Source: Nymphaea colorata (taxonomy: Eukaryota; Streptophyta; Magnoliopsida; Nymphaeales; Nymphaeaceae). Taken from it: DNA of 64,000 nt. This document shows, piece after piece, positions 57,373-64,000 of this stretch (positions are counted from its first letter, which is position 1; each line of letters begins with the position of its first letter). Location: contig NC_045151.1 of NCBI RefSeq assembly GCF_008831285.2, positions 5,841,682-5,905,681 on the forward strand, given 5' to 3'. The notes below the pieces were generated by a model. That model was given only the letters and a program-made list of their open reading frames with translations, did no database searches and was not told the origin of the DNA. The position numbers and the translations under genes are program-made.

Positions 57373-59943
57373 ATGGTTGAAACCAGAAGCCAAAGCAGGA
57401 GAAGGAGTGAAATGGAGCTTGATCAACCTTTTATAGGAGACAGGGGAGAAGAATCCTCCTCAGAAACACCTCCCAAGCTGGAAATAAATGACCCAGAATT
57501 TGAGGAATACAGAAGATTTCGGAAATACATGATCATGTTCAATGAAGAACAAGCGCAGGCAGAAAAAGCCAAAAAGAAAGGGAAGAAAACAAGAAAGTAC
57601 TCATCAAGCAGTTCAGACTCTTCTGAAGACGCTACAACAGAATCTAGTAGTGAGGAAGAACCGAAAACTCCCAAGAAAAAGAAGAAGGGAGAATCCTGGA
57701 AAACAAAAATCCAGGAAGTTGAAAAAAAGTTAAATGCAGTACAACTTAAAGGCAAGAACAAGAGGAATTTCACTTGCGAAGATTTCTACGAAAGCTTCGA
57801 AAATGACAAACACATAAAAAACTTGCCCAAGAAATTTATCAAATTTGATGGCCATGGAGACCCAAAGGCACATTTGGCCATGTTCTTTGCTGAATGCTAC
57901 AAATTCCGCCACAATCATAGGGCCCTCTTTCGATGTTTCCCTAGAAGCCTAGAAGGAATTGCAGCACAATGGTATCGGGAACACATCAACCCAGTGGAAT
58001 TGAAAAATTTTGACATGTTAATCAACCTTTTCATCGAAAGGTTCATTCAAAACGTTGAAACTGCACCAACGATCACCACATTATGCTATCTAAAACAGAG
58101 GCCAGGTGAAAAGGTGAGAGATTTTATTCAGAGGTGGAGGTCTTCTTGCAACAAGATGAGAGACCCAATCTCTCAATCCCATGCACTGGGATTGATCGTA
58201 AACAATTTGACACAACCATTAAGGAGCCTCATTTCCAATGCTCCAATCAAGTCTTTCATCGATCTCACTGAGAGGGCAGAATGCATTGAAGCAGGAATTG
58301 AGAATGGAGCTTTTGATGCTGTCATCCCGGTAAAAGTAAGGGAAGATACAAAAAAGAATAGCAGAAGTCAGAATGCTCCAGCCAACATCGTGGCCAACGC
58401 TGCAGCCTTCAAGAAAGAAAAGTCCGAATATCCTAAGAATAAAGGGGTAATGGACAAAGCTAGTGGCAGTAGTAGTGGCACCAAAAACAAACATCCTGGA
58501 TGGGGGTACGATAGAAAATTTACCCCATTACAACAAAGTTATGAAGAGGTCATGCATATGCTAATCGAAAGAGGTACTCTGTTTCTCCCAAAAGTCTCCA
58601 ACCCCCCACCAATGATGGGGAAAAACAAAGAGCAATTCTGCAAATTTCATCGCGCTCCAGGACATGATACAGAAGACTGCCTTGTACTTAAAAATATTGT
58701 GCAAGATGCAGTTGACAAAGAAATAATCAAAGAGGTCAGTGAACAGCCGGACATTCTCAAGAATCCTTTTCCTAAACATGGCAAAGGAATAGTTTCGATG
58801 GTCAGATTTTCAACAGGTCGTCAAATTATGGTGACAAACAAAAGGGATACAGCGTCCCTGGATTTCTTTGGATTGCTTTTCAAACATGATAAAGGATCCA
58901 TCAATGCACAAACCGGACTGGTTAAACAAGACCATCTGACAGAGATTGATCAGAAGTCACAAGTGTGCGACCCTGAACCATTGGAATCCATTTTCAATGA
59001 ATTGGACCCCTTACCTGAAGTCAAGAAGGGAGGGTTTAGCCCTAACAGGGGGAATGAATGGGCTTTTGAATTATGTGAAAATAGTCCGATCATATTCTCT
59101 GATAAAGATCTACCAACTGGAGGTGCATCGCACAATGACGCCTTGCACATAGTGATAGAGACAAGGGGCACCAGAGTCTCCCACGTTTTAATTGATGGTG
59201 GAGCAAGCCTGAACATCTGTCCACAACAAACAGCTCGTGAGTTGGGCATAAGACAGGCTGACTATACTCCATCCAAAATTTTCATCCATGGATATGACGG
59301 GACAGGACAACCATGCCTAGGATGCATATGTCTGGATTTGAATATTTCTGAGACGTATCATCGGGTTTTATTTCATGTGGTGGATATAGAACCCTCCTTC
59401 AACTTGTTGCTTGGCAGGCCATGGATCCATGCTACCAATGCAGTTCCCTCCACTCTACATCAGTGTGTCAAATGGACTTACAACGGGAATTCTATAACCA
59501 TCTATGCAGAGGATAGGGAAAGTCGGCTTGTACACCCAATGATTCCGGTACCAACATATACAATTGAGGTACCCAGTATTCGAGTCTGCAAAGAAGAAGA
59601 AATATCTCAAAGTCTTAGCAGGTTGGCCATTCAGAAACCAAAGAAACAGGTATGGGTGAAAAGGGGTACCAAACTTGAAACAAGTTACAAAAGTCATCCG
59701 TTGTTCAAGAAATTCTGCCAGAATGAGAAAGGATTGGATTTACTCATACGCCATGGCTACCAGCCATTTACTGGCCTTGGCAAACATGAAAATGGAATCT
59801 TGGAACCAGTTACCTTGACAGGACAACGAGGCACTCAAGCCTTGGGGTGCCAAAGCTATGAAAAAGTGGATGTTGAGGAAGAATTCAAGCCAGTACCTTT
59901 CGTCAAGAGCAATACCATAGGCGGATGTTCACCATCAATTTGA
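57373..59943 (+). CDS. Tat gag-protease polyprotein
   Basis: 856 aa starting MVETRSQSRRR, a start typical of plant gypsy gag. A Ser/Glu-rich then Lys-rich segment occupies about 76-105. The retrotransposon gag capsid domain spans about 130-316 (HLAMFFAECYKF, AAQWYREH, FIERFI, DFIQRWRSSC). A zinc knuckle of the form C-x2-H-x4-GH-x4-C lies at 423-436 (CKFHRAPGHDTEDC). An aspartic protease has DGGAS at 608-612 and LLGRPW at about 678. A G-patch-like segment near 795-825 (GYQPFTGLGK...G...EP) precedes the stop. Gag makes the particle and binds RNA; the protease matures the polyproteins. Pol is a separate frame 120 bp further on, as in Ogre-type elements, so pol needs splicing or reinitiation. Confidence 0.93.
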   Translation: MVETRSQSRRRSEMELDQPFIGDRGEESSSETPPKLEINDPEFEEYRRFRKYMIMFNEEQAQAEKAKKKGKKTRKYSSSSSDSSEDATTESSSEEEPKTPKKKKKGESWKTKIQEVEKKLNAVQLKGKNKRNFTCEDFYESFENDKHIKNLPKKFIKFDGHGDPKAHLAMFFAECYKFRHNHRALFRCFPRSLEGIAAQWYREHINPVELKNFDMLINLFIERFIQNVETAPTITTLCYLKQRPGEKVRDFIQRWRSSCNKMRDPISQSHALGLIVNNLTQPLRSLISNAPIKSFIDLTERAECIEAGIENGAFDAVIPVKVREDTKKNSRSQNAPANIVANAAAFKKEKSEYPKNKGVMDKASGSSSGTKNKHPGWGYDRKFTPLQQSYEEVMHMLIERGTLFLPKVSNPPPMMGKNKEQFCKFHRAPGHDTEDCLVLKNIVQDAVDKEIIKEVSEQPDILKNPFPKHGKGIVSMVRFSTGRQIMVTNKRDTASLDFFGLLFKHDKGSINAQTGLVKQDHLTEIDQKSQVCDPEPLESIFNELDPLPEVKKGGFSPNRGNEWAFELCENSPIIFSDKDLPTGGASHNDALHIVIETRGTRVSHVLIDGGASLNICPQQTARELGIRQADYTPSKIFIHGYDGTGQPCLGCICLDLNISETYHRVLFHVVDIEPSFNLLLGRPWIHATNAVPSTLHQCVKWTYNGNSITIYAEDRESRLVHPMIPVPTYTIEVPSIRVCKEEEISQSLSRLAIQKPKKQVWVKRGTKLETSYKSHPLFKKFCQNEKGLDLLIRHGYQPFTGLGKHENGILEPVTLTGQRGTQALGCQSYEKVDVEEEFKPVPFVKSNTIGGCSPSI

Positions 59944-60062
59944 ATCAACAAATCCGCCATCATTTTGTCATTTTGTCGTCATTGTACTCAAATAGACCAA
60001 GTGTCTTCATTTTGTAATACCTTCAAAAATACAATGACAAATGCAAATTACTTCCATATACA
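59944..60062 (+). other. Gag-pol spacer, possible intron
   Basis: It contains stops in all frames. Pol has an ATG at 60063 and a second at 60102. The second lies one base after the acceptor-like tract CTTCTTTACAATCTTTAG (ending 60100). Ogre elements are known to remove an intron here; the donor in this element was not identified. Confidence 0.4.
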
Positions 60063-63000
60063 ATGTCTCAAATTTCATCTAACTTCTTTACAATCTTTAG
60101 GATGGCATTTGAGGATCAAACATCAAAAGCTTTTAAGGAGATAAATCCAGAACTCACAGAGGCCGAATGTCCAGAGTTCATCCAAATGAGAAAGCAAGAT
60201 CAACCGTCACCTCTGATTAATGATCCGATTGAGGAAATTAACATTGGCACGGAAGAGAGTCCAAAGATTTTGCAAATTGGAACAAGTCTCTCAGCAGAAG
60301 AAAGAAAAGAGTTGATAGATTTCCTCAAAAAGCATCAAGAAGCCTTTGCGTGGACTTATGAGGACATGCCAGGACTTGATACAAAATTAGTCGAGCATCG
60401 ACTACCATTGAAACCAGAATGCAAGCCAATCAAACAAAAGTTGAGGAAACTAGACCCTCGTCTTGAGGGGCAAGTTAAGGAAGGCCTGGAAGACCTACTA
60501 AAGGCAGGGTTCATCCGAACAATCGACTATCCTGAATGGTTAGCAAACATTGTGGTAGTCCCAAAGAAAAATGGCAAAATTCGGCTCTGCATCGATTTCA
60601 GAGATTTGAATAAGGCTACACCAAAGGATGACTACCCACTTCCAAACATTGACTTGTTGGTAGACAGTACCGCAGGTCACGCTATGTTCTCCTTTATGGA
60701 TGGATATTCTGGTTATAACCAAATTAAGTTGGCAGCTCAAGATCAAGCCAAAACATCATTTACAACCCCATGGGGTACCTTCTGCTATACAGTAATGCCA
60801 TTTGGTTTGAAGAACGCTGGGGCAACATATCAAAGGGCTATGGCAGCTATTTTTCATGACCAAATGCATCAAATCATGGATGCATATGTAGATGATCTAC
60901 TAATTAAGTCAAAAACAAGGGAGAATCACATCAACATTCTCTCTCAAGTTTTTGATAGACTCTTACAATACAAACTTAGATTGAATCCACAAAAATGTGT
61001 ATTTGGTGTGGAATCCGGTAAGCTTTTGGGATTTATGGTCAGCCAAAAGGGAATCGAGATGGATCCTTCCAAAGCAAAGGCGATCATCGAAATGTCACCC
61101 CCAACAAATCTTAAGGAGCTACGCAGCTTGCAAGGCAGAATTCAATCAATCAGAAGGTTTATATCTAATCTCGCCATGAGATGCGAACCCTTCAACCATT
61201 TACTGCGGAAAGGAGTCAAATTTGAATGGGGGCATGAATGTCAAGCCTCATTCGAAAAGATCAAGAAGTATCTTCTTTGCCCACCAATTTTAAAACCTCC
61301 AATTTTAGGGGAACCTCTACTCCTTTACATCACAGTTAACGATTCAGCCTGTGGTGGATTTCTGGCTCAATATGAAGAAGGATGCCGAATAGAACATGCC
61401 ATTTATTACATCAGTAAGACATTTGTGCAGTATGAAAAGAACTACTCGCACATGGAAAAAACTTGCTTAGCCTTGGTGTGGATGTGTCAAAAATTAAGGC
61501 ATTATCTATTGGCTTGTGAAGTTAAAATTTTATCCAAACTTAATCCACTCAAATATATCCTCGAACAGCCATTTCTGAATGGAAGGATAGCAAAGTGGCA
61601 GGTTTTGCTGATGCAATATGATTTGGAATATGTGTCACAAAAATCAATCAAGGGGCAAGCCATTGCAGACCAATTGGCAGATTTTCCTCTATATGAAGAA
61701 ATTAGAACAAATGATGATTTTCCAGATGAGCAAATCCTGACAACTGAACCAGAGCCGATTTGGGAGATGTACTTTGATGGATCTAAGAGCACAGCTGGGG
61801 CAGGCATTGGGATACTTTTCATTACACCAGAAAGGGAAATGATTCCTTACTCTCTCAAATTGAATTTTTCCTGCACGCATAATATGGCAGAGTACGAGGC
61901 CCTAATCCAAGGACTCAAAATGTTGCTCAAATTTAAAGTGCAGAGAGTTCGCATTTTTGGAGATTCTCTCTTGGCTGTCAGTCAGGTCAATGGAGATTGG
62001 CAAGTCAAAGATCAAAAATTGATCCCATATCAAGAGTTAGCAGCTTCCCTCTTAAGACAGTTCGAGGAATGTCAACTCTTACATGTCAAAAGAGAATTTA
62101 ACCCAATAGCAGACGGTTTAGCCAGTTTAGGCTCTACCATTGCCTTCAAACCTGGAGAATCTATCAGATCTTTTGAAGTTGGAAGACTCGAACAACCATC
62201 TTTTGTCATACCAGAACAGGTGTTGCAAGCAGAAAGTAGAGAAACACCATGGTATCAGAACATCAAGGATTTTCTCCAAACTGGAACACTTCCACCAGAA
62301 ATGTCTCGAAAAGAGCAAAGAGTTTTGAGACACATGTCTTCAAGATATTTCATTCTAGCCGACATCCTATACAGAAGAGGATTCAGCACAGAATATGCTA
62401 GATGTCTCGATGCAAATGAGGCACTAGAAGTCATTCAAGAAGCCCATGAAGGAATTTGTGGGGGACATGTAGGGTATCAGACCCTCGTCAAGCAGATAGT
62501 CAGAGCAGGGTACTATTGGCCCACAATGCAAAGAGACTGTCACCAATTTGTCAAGAAATGCATCAAATGTCAGTTGCATGCACCATCAATTCATGCTCCA
62601 GCAGCGTACCTTCATTCGGTCAGCTCACCATGGCCATTCTCCATGTGGGCCTTCGACGTAGTCGGTCCAATCAATCCACCTGCCTCAAATGGACACAGGT
62701 ATTTTCTTGCAGCTACAGATTACTTCACCAAATGGGTGGAAGCGATCACTTTAAAAACAGTCGAAGGACAACACGTAGTGTCCTTCATTCATAAAAATCT
62801 TTTGTGTAGATTTGGCATCCCGCATGATATCGTTTCTGATAACGGTACTCATTTCAAAAATGAGAAAATGCGCAATCTTTGTCATAAACACAAAATACAA
62901 CATCACTTTTCTGCCCCATATTACCCTCAAGGTAATGGTCAGGCAGAAGCAACCAACAAGATTTTGATTCGTGTCTTAGAAAGGACAGTTGAAACAGGCC

Positions 63001-63497
63001 GAGATTGGCACGAGAAAATGCACAATGCACTTTGGGCGTATCGAACCACAATTCGGACACCCACCAATGCTACACCAGCAGAATTAGTATATGGAACGGA
63101 AATTGTCCTTCCATTACATGTCCAAAAACCAGCAATGAAATTTGCTGCTCTCATTGAACTCCCAATTAACAAATACCAAAAAAAGAGACTTACTCAATTA
63201 GACCTCTTAGACGAGAAAAGACTACAAGCGGCAGAGCATGCCGAAGTCTATCGTAAGAGAGTCGCCCGACATTATGCCAAATCAGTCATTGAAAGAAAAT
63301 TTCAGGTAAATGATCTTGTTTTAAGATCCATAGTTCCACTCAGGAGTAGACCCAAAGGAAAATGGGCGCCGAACTGGGAAGGACCATATGTTGTCAAAGA
63401 GGTTCTACCTCACAATTCTTATCGACTGATTGATGCCGATGGGGTTGAAATCCCCGATCCAATTAATGCTTTGCATCTCAAAAAATTCTATACTTGA
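60063..63497 (+). CDS. Tat pol polyprotein (RT, RNase H, archaeal-type RNase H, integrase)
   Basis: 1,144 aa, intact. RT: LCIDFRDLNKATP at 175-187, MPFGLKNAGATYQR, catalytic YVDD at 275-278. The first RNase H (about 415-530) looks degenerate: the usual T-D-x-x-P-L is SKLNPL, lacking the Asp. The second, archaeal-type RNase H has its four acidic residues: D572 (YFDGS), E610 (AEYEAL), D634 (GDS), D684 (ADGLA). Integrase: zinc finger from H795 to C833/C836, core D865, D926 and E962 with 35 residues between the last two. The C terminus ends NALHLKKFYT without chromodomain. It copies element RNA to DNA and integrates it. The dual RNase H is the hallmark of the Tat group. The start could equally be M14 (60102). 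Confidence 0.95.
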   Translation: MSQISSNFFTIFRMAFEDQTSKAFKEINPELTEAECPEFIQMRKQDQPSPLINDPIEEINIGTEESPKILQIGTSLSAEERKELIDFLKKHQEAFAWTYEDMPGLDTKLVEHRLPLKPECKPIKQKLRKLDPRLEGQVKEGLEDLLKAGFIRTIDYPEWLANIVVVPKKNGKIRLCIDFRDLNKATPKDDYPLPNIDLLVDSTAGHAMFSFMDGYSGYNQIKLAAQDQAKTSFTTPWGTFCYTVMPFGLKNAGATYQRAMAAIFHDQMHQIMDAYVDDLLIKSKTRENHINILSQVFDRLLQYKLRLNPQKCVFGVESGKLLGFMVSQKGIEMDPSKAKAIIEMSPPTNLKELRSLQGRIQSIRRFISNLAMRCEPFNHLLRKGVKFEWGHECQASFEKIKKYLLCPPILKPPILGEPLLLYITVNDSACGGFLAQYEEGCRIEHAIYYISKTFVQYEKNYSHMEKTCLALVWMCQKLRHYLLACEVKILSKLNPLKYILEQPFLNGRIAKWQVLLMQYDLEYVSQKSIKGQAIADQLADFPLYEEIRTNDDFPDEQILTTEPEPIWEMYFDGSKSTAGAGIGILFITPEREMIPYSLKLNFSCTHNMAEYEALIQGLKMLLKFKVQRVRIFGDSLLAVSQVNGDWQVKDQKLIPYQELAASLLRQFEECQLLHVKREFNPIADGLASLGSTIAFKPGESIRSFEVGRLEQPSFVIPEQVLQAESRETPWYQNIKDFLQTGTLPPEMSRKEQRVLRHMSSRYFILADILYRRGFSTEYARCLDANEALEVIQEAHEGICGGHVGYQTLVKQIVRAGYYWPTMQRDCHQFVKKCIKCQLHAPSIHAPAAYLHSVSSPWPFSMWAFDVVGPINPPASNGHRYFLAATDYFTKWVEAITLKTVEGQHVVSFIHKNLLCRFGIPHDIVSDNGTHFKNEKMRNLCHKHKIQHHFSAPYYPQGNGQAEATNKILIRVLERTVETGRDWHEKMHNALWAYRTTIRTPTNATPAELVYGTEIVLPLHVQKPAMKFAALIELPINKYQKKRLTQLDLLDEKRLQAAEHAEVYRKRVARHYAKSVIERKFQVNDLVLRSIVPLRSRPKGKWAPNWEGPYVVKEVLPHNSYRLIDADGVEIPDPINALHLKKFYT

Positions 63498-64000
63498 ATT
63501 TGCAATTCAAAAAAAAAAAAAAATTCAAAATAGTTGTGCTTTGATAAGCACGTTTGTAACAATTTTCAAACCAACTAAGGGGCATGGTATCCCTTAGGGA
63601 AAAGTTTCAAAAATGCATCAAAATTTTCAAACTCAACCCATGTCTTGAAGACAATTGCAAGGGCATCGTCTTGAAATAGGCAAGAAATTTCACAGACATT
63701 GAGGGACTTATGTATAGTAATTAATGTTGGTCCCGACAATCGGCATTTGTAAAGGTCTAGCATGAGATGCCATAAGAAAAAGTCTTGTCACCTAAAAGAC
63801 CTTGGCAAGATGCTAGAAAAAGCTATCAAGCGAAATGAGTTGAGCAATGAGCTCGGGGTGAGTGTAGTTGTTCCTCTGGTTCAAAGCTCAGCAGGCGCGG
63901 GTGGGCATATGACCTATGCTTACGCCGTGAAGCTAAAAAGCAATCCATGAACATTTTGCTTATATTAAGTCTCCTAAAGCCTTCTGAATTCGAGCAAGTA
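63498..64000 (+). other. Tat 3' untranslated region (incomplete)
   Basis: It opens with an A run (63510-63524) and holds no convincing frame. Its last 127 bases (63874-64000) match the minus strand of 40648-40774, which identifies that upstream sequence as an antisense relative. The polypurine tract and 3' LTR are beyond the window. Confidence 0.8.

Larger units (their letters stand above)
51391..64000 (+). mobile_element. Tat-clade Ty3/gypsy element, right contig copy (intact frames)
   Basis: Order: LTR, PBS, leader, PMD ORF, gag-protease, pol, 3' tail; the 3' LTR lies outside the window. Two RNase H domains, integrase without chromodomain, long LTRs and an upstream extra ORF place it in the Tat/Ogre group. 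By comparison with the antisense copy (64000 corresponds to 40648 and its LTR starts at 40123), the 3' LTR should begin about 525 bp past the window end, so the full element would be around 17 kb. Open frames throughout suggest it was recently active or still could be. Confidence 0.93.

Overview
The window comes from a flowering-plant nuclear genome. It is AT-rich and repeat-dense, with long (TA)n arrays, plant-type LTR retrotransposons (a Copia element primed by initiator-Met tRNA and Ty3/gypsy elements of the Tat and chromovirus lineages), a plant LINE remnant and MITEs. A run of exactly 100 N (51290-51389) shows it is a scaffolded draft assembly. I found no host protein gene, tRNA, rRNA or CRISPR array. 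Every coding sequence I can support belongs to a mobile element. The species cannot be named from the sequence.

Layout. 1-9.3 kb: non-coding AT-rich DNA with a four-unit tandem repeat of about 345 bp (5165-6510), several (TA)n arrays and small inverted repeats. 9.3-11.2 kb: a heavily decayed chromovirus-type gypsy pol. 12.7-13.3 kb: the 3' part of a LINE ORF2. 15.1-15.5 kb: a hAT-type MITE with recognisable target duplication. 17.4-18.6 kb: a large inverted repeat enclosing a 120-bp (TA)n array and another MITE. 18.6-26.5 kb: nothing coding recognised. 26.65-31.69 kb: a complete but dead Copia element on the minus strand, inserted in a (TA)n microsatellite. 31.7-37.5 kb: unclassified repeat-like DNA. 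37.5-41.37 kb: the 3' LTR and a deleted internal part of an old minus-strand Tat element. 41.37-64 kb: a plus-strand Tat element inserted into that old relative and present twice, either side of the N gap.

The Tat element is the centre of interest. Its order is a 3.8-kb LTR, PBS, long leader, an extra ORF with a plant mobile domain (PMD), gag-protease with a G-patch-like tail, then pol (RT, RNase H, second archaeal-type RNase H, integrase, no chromodomain). The right-hand copy is intact in all three reading frames. The LTR carries a TATA box, a dense cluster of W-box-like motifs and a near-consensus splice donor, the last also kept in the old antisense LTR. Polypyrimidine-AG tracts sit just before the PMD, gag and pol starts, which suggests retrovirus-like alternative splicing.

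The two copies differ almost only by one-base homopolymer indels, and these pile up in the last 3.2 kb before the gap and the first 2.9 kb after it. I therefore read the apparent tandem duplication and the broken frames of the left copy mainly as overlapping, poorly polished contig ends, not as two decayed elements.
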